From a bacterium M00.F.Ca.ET.205.01.1.1 (lineage in GTDB: Bacteria > Pseudomonadota > Alphaproteobacteria > Rhizobiales > Rhizobiaceae), in the NCBI GenBank assembly GCA_004791255.1, contig SRUQ01000003.1:210623-274622 (forward strand): a stretch of 64,000 nt of DNA. Reading direction: 5' to 3'. The notes below the pieces were generated by a model that did no database searches, was not told the DNA's origin, and saw only the letters and a program-made list of their open reading frames with translations. Both the position numbers and the translations under genes were made by a program. Shown here one piece after another: positions 15,735 to 25,391 of the stretch; the first letter of the stretch is position 1; each line of letters starts with the position of its first letter.

Positions 15735-16933
15735 AGTGGATCAAGCGCGCCAACAACAGGACACCCTTTTGGGTCGCCGACGAAACTGGCGTAAAGAACG
15801 GCTATGTGCCGAAAACGGTGAACCTATACTATCTCGCCGATCAGCCCGAAATGCTGAAGGCAAAGTGCGAGTCCCTGCAGGCAGAAATGCTTCTTTGGCG
15901 CACTGGCTACCGTGCCGATCCCCTGAAGTTCAATGGCTCGATCAAGTCGCTGCTCACGATCTATGAGACACATCCGCGCAGTACCTATCGGAAGCTGCGG
16001 CCTGGGTCGCTCCGGCCCTACAATCACTACCTGAAAAACCTGAAAGGCCACATCGGCAGCGTCCGTATCGATGAAACTACCGGCGTCGATCTCATGGATT
16101 GGCACGATGTTTGGTCGGAGAATGGCCGATACCTTGCCGCCGCCACCACGGCACGCGCAGTGCTGTTCGCCGCGGTTAGCTTCGGAATCATGATGCGATT
16201 GGAAGGTTGTTCGGCCCTCGCCAGCGTCATGCGCGAGACGGCCAAGACGTTGCCGCACCCGAAGCCGCGCAACCAGTCTGCCTCGGTACAGCAGATCATT
16301 GCTGCACGTGCGGCGGCTCACAGAAATGGCCGGCCATCATCGGCGCTAGCCTATGCGCTGAGCTTCGAGACCGTTTTGCGACTTTGGGATGTTATCGGGC
16401 AATGGTGGCCGATCGAGATGGGCGGCATTTCAGAGACCCTTGACGGCGATAGAGATCTGAAATGGTTCGGTCTGCGATGGGAAGACATCGACGCTGACCT
16501 AGTGCTGCACTACACGCCATCCAAAACGGCGGACAGCTCAGGCGCCAGCATTTCCTATTCACTGAAAAAGGCACCGATGGTGATGGAAGAGCTTCAGCAC
16601 TGGGCGGCCGAGAAGCGGAAAGGTCCCATGATTGTTTCGGAAGAAACAGGTCTGCCGTGGCGCACTTCGATTTTCTCGCAGCGCTGGACGGTCGACAGGA
16701 AGGCGGCGGGCTTGCCGGCGACCTTGTGGGCTCGCGATTTGCGCGCCTCTGGGATCACTGAAGGCAGGGCGTCCGGCGCCAAGCTGGACGATGCCAGCAA
16801 GGTTGCCGGACATACCGCGACCAAAACCACCGAAAGATACGACCGGGCTGTCTTGGAAGCCGCCGATCGATTTGCTGAGGCCCGGCTTAAGCGACGTGAA
16901 CAGAGCGGTAACAGCAGCGGTAACGGACGGTAA
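15698..16933 (+). CDS. int: Tyrosine recombinase/phage-type integrase
   Basis: The 411-residue protein has the features of the tyrosine recombinase catalytic domain in its last 200 residues: Arg in FETVLRLWDVIGQWW, Lys in YTPSKTADSSG, Arg in WARDLRASGITEGRASG (replacing HxxR with RDLR), His in VAGHTATKT and the nucleophile in TTERYDRAVLE. The N-terminal half should hold the core- and arm-binding domains. It is the last gene before clearly chromosomal DNA, 123 bp before the penicillin-binding protein gene. This is the usual position of an integrase next to its attachment site. No tRNA gene is seen there. Confidence 0.9.
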   Translation: MEDEEQIKAPGLKWIKRANNRTPFWVADETGVKNGYVPKTVNLYYLADQPEMLKAKCESLQAEMLLWRTGYRADPLKFNGSIKSLLTIYETHPRSTYRKLRPGSLRPYNHYLKNLKGHIGSVRIDETTGVDLMDWHDVWSENGRYLAAATTARAVLFAAVSFGIMMRLEGCSALASVMRETAKTLPHPKPRNQSASVQQIIAARAAAHRNGRPSSALAYALSFETVLRLWDVIGQWWPIEMGGISETLDGDRDLKWFGLRWEDIDADLVLHYTPSKTADSSGASISYSLKKAPMVMEELQHWAAEKRKGPMIVSEETGLPWRTSIFSQRWTVDRKAAGLPATLWARDLRASGITEGRASGAKLDDASKVAGHTATKTTERYDRAVLEAADRFAEARLKRREQSGNSSGNGR

Positions 16934-17056
16934 CGGCACGCTGGCAAGCAATTGATTATTAATCGCTTTGATTTTTTCCGATTTAACGCGCCCTTAAACC
17001 GCCGCATCTACCCTTCAACCCGAACGCCATAGGCATCGGGATATCAAGCGCAGCGC

Positions 17057-19339
17057 ATGGCGAACCGCAGGGACAACCGCATCGAACCGAGTTTCGAGGG
17101 ATCGCCACGGGCGAGATCCCAGGCGGGCCTGTCGGTGAGCGAGGAGGATCGCGTCGTGCCGAGCAACCGCAAAGCCTCCGCCAAACGCAAATCGTCGAAG
17201 GCGAAATCATCGCGCGGCGGGCGCGGCAGAAGCCGGCGCGGCCTGTTCGGTGTACTCGGCCGCATGTTCTACTGGTGTTTCGTGCTGGCGATCTGGGGCG
17301 GCATCGCTGTCGCCGGCGTCGTCGTCTACTACGGCGCCAAGATGCCGGCGGCAACGACCTGGTCGATCCCCGACCGTGCGCCCAACATCAAGATCGTCTC
17401 GGCCGATGGCCAGTTGCTGGCCAATCGCGGCATGAGCGGCGGCGAGGCGGTCGGCCTGCATGAAATGTCGCCCTATATTCCGGCAGCCGTCATTGCCATC
17501 GAGGACCGCCGTTTCTACTCGCATTTCGGTATCGACCCGATCGGCCTGTCGCGTGCCATGGTCACCAATCTGGTCGGGCGCCACTTCTCGCAGGGCGGTT
17601 CGACGCTGACCCAGCAATTGGCGAAAAACCTGTTCCTGAAGCCCGACCGCACGCTGGAGCGCAAGGTGCAGGAGGTGCTGCTGTCGCTGTGGCTGGAGCA
17701 CAAGCATACCAAGGACCAGATCCTCGAAATGTACCTCAACCGGGTCTATTTCGGCTCCGGCGCCTATGGCGTCGAGGCGGCCTCGCGGCGTTATTTCGGC
17801 AAGAGCGCGCGCGACGTCACCCTGTCGGAGGCGGCGTTGCTCGCCGGCCTGTTGAAGGCGCCGTCGCGGCTGTCGCCGGCGCGCGACCCCAAGGCCGCCG
17901 AGGAGCGTTCGCAACTGGTGCTGGCCGCCATGCGCGAGGAAGGCAAGATCAGCGAGAAGGAATTGAAGACGGCGCTGAGCGCACCGGCGACGCGCTCGCC
18001 ATCCTATTGGACCGGCTCGGAGAACTATGTCGCCGACACGATCATGGAAGAGCTGCCCGACCTGATCGGCGACGTGCGCGGCGACATCGTCATCGACTCT
18101 ACCGTCGACCTGACGCTGCAGAAGCTCGCCGAGCAGTCGATCCGCAAGCTGATCGACGACAGCGGCAAGAAGCTCAACGTCACCCAGGGCGCGCTGGTGT
18201 CCATCGACGATTCCGGCGCGGTGCGCGCCATGGTCGGTGGCTACGACTATTCGACCAGCCAGTTCGACCGTGCCTCGGAAGCGCGCCGCCAGCCGGGCTC
18301 GGCGTTCAAGCCGTTCGTCTACATGGCGGCGCTCGAAGCCGGCCGCACGCCCGACAGCATCCGCAACGACGCGCCGATCAAGATCGGCAACTGGACGCCG
18401 GATAATTACGGCGGCAAGTATTTCGGTAAGGTGACGCTGGCCACCGCGCTGGCGAAGTCGCTGAACTCGGTGGCGGCGCAGCTGGCCATGGAGGTCGGGC
18501 CGAACGCGGTGGTCGAGGCGGCGCACCGCATGGGCATCCAGTCGGAGCTGCAAGCCAACACCTCGATCGCGCTCGGCACCTCGGAGGTGACGCCGCTGGA
18601 GCTGACCTCGGCCTATGTGCCCTTCGCCAATGGCGGCTACAAACCCGACATCCATTTCATCCGCCGCGTGACATCAGCCGACGGCAAGGTGCTCTATGAC
18701 AGCGGTGGCAGCGGCAGTGCACCGCGCGTGATCAAGCCCGAGATCGTCGGCATGATGAATTCGATGATGACCGGCACGGTCGAGGTCGGCACCGCCAAGA
18801 AGGCGGCTTTCGCCTGGCCGTCGGCCGGCAAGACCGGTACCAGCCAGAATTCGCGCGACGCCTGGTTCGTCGGCTACACCGCCAACCTGACCACCGGCGT
18901 GTGGTTCGGCAATGATGACGGCACCGCGATGAAGAAGGTCACCGGCGGCGCGCTGCCGGCGCAGGCCTGGCATGAATTCATGGTCGCCGCGCATGAGGGT
19001 GTGCCGGTGCGGCCGCTACCCGGCACCTGGAAGTCGACGCCGGCCGACACGATCGTGCCTGACGAGATACCCTCAGCCAACAACAACCAGCCGCCGCCGG
19101 TCCCATCCCAGTCGGTCGGTCAGCAGGCGCCGGCGACGCAGGCCGCGACGCCCGTGGCCGCAGCGCCCGCACTGGCCCGTCCGGTGCGTCCAGCCCAGAC
19201 CGTCGATGCCGATGGTCTCGACATGCCGGCGGACGGCGGCGCCACCGCGTCGATCAAGCATCCAGTGCCGCCGGGCAATGTCGGCGGTCCGCTGAAGAAG
19301 AAGCAGACCTCGATCCTGGATATCCTTGGCGGGGGCTGA
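17057..19339 (+). CDS. Class A penicillin-binding protein (PBP1A family)
   Basis: The 760-residue enzyme polymerises and cross-links peptidoglycan in the periplasm. Residues 1-65 are cytoplasmic and very basic, and one membrane segment follows at about 72-95. The glycosyltransferase domain has catalytic Glu149 in AIEDRRFYSHFGID and the signature GGSTLTQQLAKNLFL. The transpeptidase domain has SxxK at Ser415 (SAFKP), SxN at Ser468 (KSLNS) and KTGTS from Lys592. The C-terminus is Pro/Ala-rich and unstructured, ending KKKQTSILDILGGG. All key residues are present. GTG or other nearby starts cannot be excluded. Confidence 0.95.
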   Translation: MANRRDNRIEPSFEGSPRARSQAGLSVSEEDRVVPSNRKASAKRKSSKAKSSRGGRGRSRRGLFGVLGRMFYWCFVLAIWGGIAVAGVVVYYGAKMPAATTWSIPDRAPNIKIVSADGQLLANRGMSGGEAVGLHEMSPYIPAAVIAIEDRRFYSHFGIDPIGLSRAMVTNLVGRHFSQGGSTLTQQLAKNLFLKPDRTLERKVQEVLLSLWLEHKHTKDQILEMYLNRVYFGSGAYGVEAASRRYFGKSARDVTLSEAALLAGLLKAPSRLSPARDPKAAEERSQLVLAAMREEGKISEKELKTALSAPATRSPSYWTGSENYVADTIMEELPDLIGDVRGDIVIDSTVDLTLQKLAEQSIRKLIDDSGKKLNVTQGALVSIDDSGAVRAMVGGYDYSTSQFDRASEARRQPGSAFKPFVYMAALEAGRTPDSIRNDAPIKIGNWTPDNYGGKYFGKVTLATALAKSLNSVAAQLAMEVGPNAVVEAAHRMGIQSELQANTSIALGTSEVTPLELTSAYVPFANGGYKPDIHFIRRVTSADGKVLYDSGGSGSAPRVIKPEIVGMMNSMMTGTVEVGTAKKAAFAWPSAGKTGTSQNSRDAWFVGYTANLTTGVWFGNDDGTAMKKVTGGALPAQAWHEFMVAAHEGVPVRPLPGTWKSTPADTIVPDEIPSANNNQPPPVPSQSVGQQAPATQAATPVAAAPALARPVRPAQTVDADGLDMPADGGATASIKHPVPPGNVGGPLKKKQTSILDILGGG

Positions 19340-19365
19340 ACGGGTAGACGCAGCGGGCCCTGCTT

Positions 19366-19731
19366 CTATTTCGCCTTTGGTTGGTCGCGGCCGAGCAGCT
19401 TGCTGTCGAAGGTCAGTTTATCGCTGTGGATCTTGCCGCCGCTGACGGTGAGGTGCTTGGCGCAGGACAGCGCCCCCGACGACTTTGTCATCAGATCGTA
19501 CATAAGCAGTGCCTGGCGTTCGTCGCCGAAGGCGGCGATCATGCGTATGCCGGTCACATCCTGAGACAGTTTTGTCAGGCCCTTCAGATAGGGCTCCTTG
19601 CCGGTCGACTGCTGCATCGGTCCGTCAAAGACGACATCCTCGGCGACGAAGGATGCTGCCTTTTCGAGATCGTGGCCCGTCCATGCCTTGGTGAAGGCGG
19701 TGGCGATATCGAGTGGTGCTGTCTGTGTCAT
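19366..19731 (-). CDS. SnoaL/NTF2-like domain protein
   Basis: This 121-residue protein starts MTQTAPLDIATAFTKAWTGH. DLEKAASFVAEDVVFDGPMQ and YLKGLTKLSQDV follow, the cone-shaped NTF2-like fold pattern of nuclear transport factor 2-type enzymes and accessory proteins. AGGAGCC precedes ATG 19731, which I prefer over an extended frame back to 19854. The reaction is unknown. It is convergent with the penicillin-binding protein gene. Confidence 0.75.
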   Translation of the reverse strand: MTQTAPLDIATAFTKAWTGHDLEKAASFVAEDVVFDGPMQQSTGKEPYLKGLTKLSQDVTGIRMIAAFGDERQALLMYDLMTKSSGALSCAKHLTVSGGKIHSDKLTFDSKLLGRDQPKAK

Positions 19732-19896
19732 GGCTCCTGTCCTGACTGGCTGGTAGAGCCCCACGCCCGTATCTTTCGCGTGTCGAACCAACGGCGTGCC
19801 GGCTGGGCGGTTCCCTATGCAAGGGCGCATGGTGACATTTCGGCCTCTCGCCACCTCGGCGGTGTTCAGCTACATGTCCAGCCCGGAGACCGCGAC

Positions 19897-20649
19897 ATGC
19901 CTGAACTCGACACCAGAAAAACCATCGTGCTGACCGGTGCCAGCCGCGGCATCGGCCATGCCACCGTCAAGCGCTTCTCGCGCGAGGGCTGGCGCGTCAT
20001 CACCTGTTCGCGTCAGGCTTTCGCCGAGGATTGCCCGTGGCCGGCCGGTCCGGAAGACCACATCAAGGTCGATCTCGCCGACCAGGAAGATGTTGGGATC
20101 GCCGTCTCGGAGATTCGCCACCGGCTCGAAGCGCATGGCGGCCAGTTGAATGCACTGGTCAACAATGCCGGCATTTCGCCCAAGCTCAAGAACGGCAATA
20201 GCCGCATGAATTCGATCGACACGCCGATGCATGTCTGGCGCGATGTGTTTCAGGTCAATTTCTTCGCGCCGATCATGCTGGCGCGCGGCCTGTTCAAGGA
20301 ATTGGCGGCGGCCAAGGGCTCGATCGTCAACGTCACTTCGATCGCCGGCACACGCGTGCATCCGTTCGCCGGCACCGCCTATGCGACGTCGAAGGCCGCA
20401 CTCGGCTCGCTGACGCGCGAGATGGCGCATGATTTCGGCCCGCACGGTATCCGCGTCAATGCCATCGCGCCGGGTGAGATCGACACCGCGATCCTGTCGC
20501 CGGGCACGGACAAGATCGTGGAGACCATCCCGCTGAGAAGGCTGGGCACCACGGCCGAAGTCGCCGATATCATCTTCTTCCTGTGCTCCGGGCAGGCGTC
20601 CTATGTCACCGGCTCGGAAATCCACATCAATGGTGGCCAGCACGTTTGA
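19897..20649 (+). CDS. Short-chain dehydrogenase/reductase
   Basis: The product is a 250-residue SDR enzyme. The cofactor site is TGASRGIG at residues 13-20, the structural motif NNAG is near 88, and the catalytic Ser/Tyr/Lys set is in VTSIAG and YATSK. The C-terminal VTGSEIHINGGQHV is typical. It starts at ATG 19897 with CGGAGACC upstream. The frame is open much further upstream, but only in the antisense of the NTF2-like gene. The substrate is not predictable. Confidence 0.92.
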   Translation: MPELDTRKTIVLTGASRGIGHATVKRFSREGWRVITCSRQAFAEDCPWPAGPEDHIKVDLADQEDVGIAVSEIRHRLEAHGGQLNALVNNAGISPKLKNGNSRMNSIDTPMHVWRDVFQVNFFAPIMLARGLFKELAAAKGSIVNVTSIAGTRVHPFAGTAYATSKAALGSLTREMAHDFGPHGIRVNAIAPGEIDTAILSPGTDKIVETIPLRRLGTTAEVADIIFFLCSGQASYVTGSEIHINGGQHV

Positions 20650-20676
20650 ACCGGTTGATTTCAGGTCGAGAATTGC

Positions 20677-21597
20677 TCATCCGGCTATGGTGAGAACAGC
20701 CTTGCCGCTGATGCTGCGTTGGCGCAGTGCGTCCAGGGCCTGGGCGATGTCCGTCCACGGCACGGTCAAGGCAATACGAGTCTCCAGCCGGCCGGCGGCG
20801 ACCAGAGCAAGCAGCGAGGCGATATCAGCGCCGATGCCTGACCCGGACGTGTAGTAGGCGAAAGTCTGCAGCCTCGCCCCTTCGTGGCCCGGAACGAACT
20901 GGCGGAATCCGACCGGCGTGAGTTCGCCACTGCTTGAACCGAACATGACGATGATCCCGCCGGGGGCGACGCGGTCGATCGCGTGTGCGAGGCTTTTGCC
21001 GCCGACCGACTCGGTGATCAACGAGAACGGTCCCTTGGCCAACTCGATCGACTCGACAATCTGCTTGGCTCCCAGCCCGCGAAGATCCTCGTCGTGACGG
21101 GCGGCCGCGACAGCGGTCACGACCCCGCCCTCCAGATGGGCGAGTTGGACCTGGAAACGGCCAACCGCGCCGCTTGCACCGGTGATCAGGACCTGCTGGC
21201 CAGTGAGGTCACTGCCGTGACGCAACGTCCTCAGCGCCGTCGTGCCCGCTACCGGAAGCGTGGCCGCGGAGGCGAAGCTGACGCCGTCCGGCAGGATGGC
21301 GAGACGGTCGGTTGAAACGGCGACACGTTCGGCCCAGCCGCCCTGATCGACCAAGGCCGCAACCCGTGTGCCTACGGCCGGGCCAGAACCATCGGCCGCT
21401 GCCCGCTCGACAATTCCGACGATGTCCTGGCCGGGTACAAAGCCGTCCGGACGGATGGCGAGCAGGCGCAGTTCGCCGCGGTTCAACGAGGTGGCGTGGA
21501 CCGAGACAAGTGCTTCGTTCGCGAGGGGCCGGGGTTCATCGAATTCGGCGAGCCTCAGGCCGGAGGCACTGTCTGAAGACGTGACGAGGGCGAGCAT
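20677..21597 (-). CDS. MDR-family NADPH:quinone oxidoreductase-like protein
   Basis: The 306-residue medium-chain dehydrogenase/reductase lacks zinc ligands. It shows the GroES-like part with HATSLNRGELRLL and PGQDIVGIVE, and the nucleotide-binding part with LITGASGAVGRFQVQLAHL. It is divergent from an AraC-type regulator that starts 157 bp away. A regulator-target pair is likely, with the shared spacer holding the operators. The substrate could be a quinone or an enone. Confidence 0.88.
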   Translation of the reverse strand: MLALVTSSDSASGLRLAEFDEPRPLANEALVSVHATSLNRGELRLLAIRPDGFVPGQDIVGIVERAAADGSGPAVGTRVAALVDQGGWAERVAVSTDRLAILPDGVSFASAATLPVAGTTALRTLRHGSDLTGQQVLITGASGAVGRFQVQLAHLEGGVVTAVAAARHDEDLRGLGAKQIVESIELAKGPFSLITESVGGKSLAHAIDRVAPGGIIVMFGSSSGELTPVGFRQFVPGHEGARLQTFAYYTSGSGIGADIASLLALVAAGRLETRIALTVPWTDIAQALDALRQRSISGKAVLTIAG

Positions 21598-21754
21598 GGT
21601 CTTACCTTCCTGCCGGGCTGTGGGCGCCAGCTTCTCCTGGAAAGCGCGGCGGCACCGCGATCAACCCAGGCCTGCCGCACAACCTGGAACCTATCGGCTT
21701 TCCAGCTTGAAGAATTTAGCTATGATGGCTTTGAATCGCTAAAAGACGTCAATC

Positions 21755-22564
21755 ATGCGACAACCTCTCCGCTACCCATGGCTCGATTTCGATGTCGACG
21801 AAGTGCTTGCGCCGGCCATCGCCGTGCGCGTCGACGTTACCGAGACCAGAGCCGAGGTCCCCGCCCATTGGCATCGCAAAGCCCAGATCGTTTTCACGCT
21901 CGGCGGCGGCGTCACATGCCGCGTGCCAAGCGGCCTGTGGATGGTGCCGCCGCATTGCGGCGTGTGGATTCCCGGCGGCATGGAACACAGCAACATCGCG
22001 ACCGCCAATGCCCGGATTTTCTTCGTCTACATCGAGCCGGGAGCCGCCGAACTGCCGGACCGGTGCTGCACGCTTTGGATCTCGCCGCTGTTGCGCGAGC
22101 TGATCATCGAGCTGTCCGACAGCGTGCAGGACGACCAGGCGAGGGACGAGCTCTTGACCAGGGCCCTGCTTAGCGAGCTGCCGCGCATGCCGGTCCAGCA
22201 GCTGCACCTGCCGATCTCATCCGAGCTGCGCCTGGGGAAGATCGCGGAAGCGTTGGCGCAAGACCCTGCCGACCGCAGCACATTGGCGGAGTGGGCCAAC
22301 CGCGTCGCGCTCAGCGAAAGCAGTCTCGCCCGCCTCGTCGTCAAGGAGACTGGCTTGAGCTTCGGGCGCTGGCGCCAGCAATTGCACCTGATCGTGGCTA
22401 TTCGAGAATTGGCCTCGGGCGCGACCGTGCAACAGGTCTCCGGCGATCTTGGCTATGCCTCGGTGACGGCCTTCATCACCATGTTCAAGAAGGCGCTTGG
22501 CAAGCCCCCGGCAAAATACCTTGGCAGCATCGCGCAGAATGGCGGCTCTGCATTCGTGGCGTGA
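21755..22564 (+). CDS. AraC-family transcriptional regulator
   Basis: The 269-residue protein has a cupin-like N-terminal sensor (PAHWHRKAQIVFTLGG, then VPPHCGVWIPGGMEHS) and a C-terminal pair of helix-turn-helix motifs. ANRVALSESSLARLVVKETG represents the first and DLGYASVTAFITMFKKALGK the second. It lies divergent to the quinone oxidoreductase gene and probably regulates it. The ligand is unknown. Confidence 0.9.
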   Translation: MRQPLRYPWLDFDVDEVLAPAIAVRVDVTETRAEVPAHWHRKAQIVFTLGGGVTCRVPSGLWMVPPHCGVWIPGGMEHSNIATANARIFFVYIEPGAAELPDRCCTLWISPLLRELIIELSDSVQDDQARDELLTRALLSELPRMPVQQLHLPISSELRLGKIAEALAQDPADRSTLAEWANRVALSESSLARLVVKETGLSFGRWRQQLHLIVAIRELASGATVQQVSGDLGYASVTAFITMFKKALGKPPAKYLGSIAQNGGSAFVA

Positions 22565-22586
22565 CCAACGCCCGCGGTGATCGGGC

Positions 22587-24371
22587 TCAGGCAGCGGACG
22601 GTTCGGCCGCGTCCGGCTTGGGCCCGAGCACCTCTTCGACGATGCCTCGGGCGATCTCGCGTTCGCCCATGATCACCGTATCGGCGCCGAGCCCCTTCAG
22701 ATGCTCGACCTCGGCATCGGAATGGGCGCGGGCGACGACGCTGATGGCGGGATTGGCGGCGCGCGCCCGCAGCACGATCTGGCCGGCTTCGAAGGCATTG
22801 GGGATGGCGAGGATCAGCCGCTTTGCACCTTCAGGATTGGCGGCGGCGAAGACTTCGGCATTGGCCGCGTTGCCGGCGACGGCTTCGATGCCGTCGGCTT
22901 TCAGTCTCGCCAGCGTCTTGTCGGCATCCTCGATGGCGAGAAAGGGCAGGGCGGCCTGTTTCAGCGCGGCGCCGACGAGGCTGCCGACCCGGCCGTAGCC
23001 GATAAGGATGGTGTGGTTGGCAAGACCTGTCTTCGGCGGCGGACCGTCTTCGGCTTTCGCCGTTGCCGCAACCGAGGCCACCTGGCCGGGTTCAGTCGCA
23101 GGACCGACCAGCCTGGTTTCCGCCGGTGGCGTCGCCTTGGCGGCGCGGGCTTCGAGCCATGGCTTCATCCAGTCGATGATGAGGAACATTAGCGGGTTAA
23201 GCACGATCGACAGGATGGCGCCGGCAAGGATGAGATCGCGACCCTGTTCCGGCAGCAGTTTCAGGCCGACGCCGAGTTCGGCCAGGATGAAGGAGAATTC
23301 GCCGATCTGGGCAAGGCTCGCCGAAATCATCAGTGCCGTGGCTATGGGATAGCCGAAGGCGACGACGATGATGAAGGCCGCCAGCGATTTGCCGATAACG
23401 ATGATGGCGAGCGTCGCCAGGATCGGCAGGCCGTTGCTGAACAGACTGAACGGATCGAACAGCATGCCGACCGAGACGAAGAACAGCACCGAAAAGGCAT
23501 CGCGCAGCGGCAGCGATTCTTCCGCCGCGCGGTGGCTGAGCTCGGATTCGCTCATGATCATGCCGGCGAAGAAGGCGCCGAGCGCCAGCGACACGCCGAA
23601 GAGTTTTGCCGCACCGAAGGCGACACCGAGCGCGATGGCGAGCACCGACAGCCGGAACAGTTCGCGCGAGCCGGTGTGAGCGACATAGTGCAGGATCCAG
23701 GGGATGACCCGGCGGCCGACGACGAGCATAACGACGACGAAGGCGGCGACCTTGGCCAGCGTGATGCCGACGACACCCCAGATGCCGTAGCTGGCCGGCA
23801 GCGCCAGCAGGCCGCTGGCGTGGGTGTCGGTCTGTTCCTGGCCGCCCAGCACGCCGGCGAGCGCGGGCAACAGCACCAGCGCCAGCACCATGGCCAGATC
23901 CTCGACGATCAGCCAGCCGACGGCGATGCGGCCGCGTTCGGTCTCGATCAGGCGGCGTTCCTGCAAGGCGCGCAGCAGCACCACGGTCGAGGCGACCGAC
24001 AGCGCTAGGCCGAACACCACACCCGCGCCCATCGACCAGCCGAGCATCCAGGCCAAGCCGACGCCGAGCAGCGTGGCAAAGCCGATCTGAACGACGGCGC
24101 CGGGCACCGCGATGGCGCGGACCGACAGCAGGTCCTTCAGCGAGAAATGCAGCCCGACGCCGAACATCAGGAGGATGACGCCGATTTCGGCCAGTTCGGT
24201 GGCAAGGCCGGCATCGGCGACAAAGCCGGGCGTGTTCGGCCCGACCAGCACGCCGGCTACGAGATAGCCGACCAGCGGCGGAATGCGGAAACGGTTGGCG
24301 AGGGCGCCGAAGACGAAAGCCAGCCCCAGACCGGCGACGATGGTGGCGATAAGGGGCGTGTCATGCGGCAT
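22587..24371 (-). CDS. ybaL: CPA2 cation/proton antiporter with TrkA-N domain (YbaL/KefB type)
   Basis: The 594-residue inner-membrane protein has about 12 hydrophobic segments in residues 1-390, including GYLVAGVLVGPNTPG and VGWLIVEDLAMVLALVLLPA with the family's Glu-Asp pair. A Rossmann regulatory domain follows a charged linker (HTILIGYGRVGSLVGAALKQ near residue 470). Such proteins exchange K+ or Na+ for protons, gated by nucleotide. It is convergent with the AraC gene (22 bp apart). The gene name is by family resemblance. Confidence 0.9.
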   Translation of the reverse strand: MPHDTPLIATIVAGLGLAFVFGALANRFRIPPLVGYLVAGVLVGPNTPGFVADAGLATELAEIGVILLMFGVGLHFSLKDLLSVRAIAVPGAVVQIGFATLLGVGLAWMLGWSMGAGVVFGLALSVASTVVLLRALQERRLIETERGRIAVGWLIVEDLAMVLALVLLPALAGVLGGQEQTDTHASGLLALPASYGIWGVVGITLAKVAAFVVVMLVVGRRVIPWILHYVAHTGSRELFRLSVLAIALGVAFGAAKLFGVSLALGAFFAGMIMSESELSHRAAEESLPLRDAFSVLFFVSVGMLFDPFSLFSNGLPILATLAIIVIGKSLAAFIIVVAFGYPIATALMISASLAQIGEFSFILAELGVGLKLLPEQGRDLILAGAILSIVLNPLMFLIIDWMKPWLEARAAKATPPAETRLVGPATEPGQVASVAATAKAEDGPPPKTGLANHTILIGYGRVGSLVGAALKQAALPFLAIEDADKTLARLKADGIEAVAGNAANAEVFAAANPEGAKRLILAIPNAFEAGQIVLRARAANPAISVVARAHSDAEVEHLKGLGADTVIMGEREIARGIVEEVLGPKPDAAEPSAA

Positions 24372-24571
24372 TGTCTATGGAGCGCCTTTCAAACCAGAGA
24401 TGTTGGATATGCGTCGCCCGAAGCCGCCGCCTGGTTGCAATATGGTGGAGGGGGTGTCGGAGATGCAACCCGCAGAGCCGCGAAATCGGGACGTCGCGGC
24501 AAATACTCGACCGGCGGCCATGAAGCCGCCGGCGATGCGTGTCCGACTCGACGGGGACAAGCGGCCTATAG

Positions 24572-25021
24572 TCAGGCTGCCTGCAACAAAGCCTCGATCT
24601 CGAATAGGGCGCGGTTGGTCAGCGTCTTGGGAATTTCACCCGCCACCTTGGCCTCGACTTCCTTGTGCAGCTTCTTGCGCATGGTGCCGAGCACCACTGG
24701 CGGGGCGACAAGCACGATGCTGTCGAACTTGCCGCTATGGGCGAGCTTGTAGAGCCGGGCGGCAATCTCGTCGGCGAAGCGTTCCTTGCCGATGCGGTGC
24801 CAGTCGGTATCCTCGACCGCGCTGCGGTGCACGGACGGACCATCATTGTATCGGCCGGGGCTATCTGTTCCCTGTTCGCGCGTGGGCGGGTTTTCCTGTT
24901 CCATCACCTGCACGACTTCAAGGTTGGGAAATTTGCTGTCGCCGGCATTTTTGAGGAAGAGCGCTTTTTCGCCATCGGCCACCAGGACCCAGGTATTATG
25001 CTTCAACTTGATCGCGTTCAT
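24572..25021 (-). CDS. Host attachment family protein
   Basis: The 149-residue protein starts MNAIKLKHNTWVLVADGEKA. The VADGEKALFLKN strand, the SPGRYNDGPSVHRSAVEDTD segment and IVLVAPPVVLGTMRKKL match the family annotated as host attachment protein, first linked to plant colonisation. The fold is related to release-factor-like baeRF domains. AAGGAG lies 8 bases before the start. The 200 bp to the antiporter gene show no gene. Confidence 0.85.
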   Translation of the reverse strand: MNAIKLKHNTWVLVADGEKALFLKNAGDSKFPNLEVVQVMEQENPPTREQGTDSPGRYNDGPSVHRSAVEDTDWHRIGKERFADEIAARLYKLAHSGKFDSIVLVAPPVVLGTMRKKLHKEVEAKVAGEIPKTLTNRALFEIEALLQAA

Positions 25022-25141
25022 GAATGCGCTCCTTCTTGAGGTATGGGTATGTCGGGAACGCGTTTCAGCCCGGCAACGTTCCAACGCCACGGCGAACTGA
25101 AAGCTTCGCTAAATCCGCGGTTTGCCGACGGATGGCTTTAA

Positions 25142-25158
25142 TCTACTGAATTGGTAGA
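25142..25158. promoter_or_regulatory. Palindrome upstream of the sulfate-assimilation genes
   Basis: The 370 bp between the host-attachment gene and siroheme synthase hold no gene. They contain TCTACTGAATTGGTAGA, a 5-bp inverted repeat around an AT-rich centre, which has the size of a LysR-type box (T-N11-A). Position suggests control of the cys cluster, for instance by a CysB-like regulator. This is inference only; no core promoter could be assigned with confidence. Confidence 0.35.
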
Positions 25159-25391
25159 AATTAGAAAAAACTGTTTTGCGGGATGGCGTGCCGGCGGTTA
25201 AAAAGCCCCTGAAATCAAGGCCCGCTCCAGCACTTTGACTCCGTCCAATGCGTGGGCGTGGAATATTTTTCTCCTGCCTTTCGCGGTTGCGAAAAAGCGA
25301 TTGCCTGCCATCACAGGATGCGCGAGTGCTTTGCTTCTGGTTTTGCGCGCACGGGCGTAAAACTGCCAAACTGTTCCCGGATTGCTTTGTC

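Noticed and set aside
17207..18655. 482-codon minus-strand frame inside the penicillin-binding protein gene
   Set aside because: High-GC antisense artefact; all transglycosylase/transpeptidase motifs are on the plus strand.
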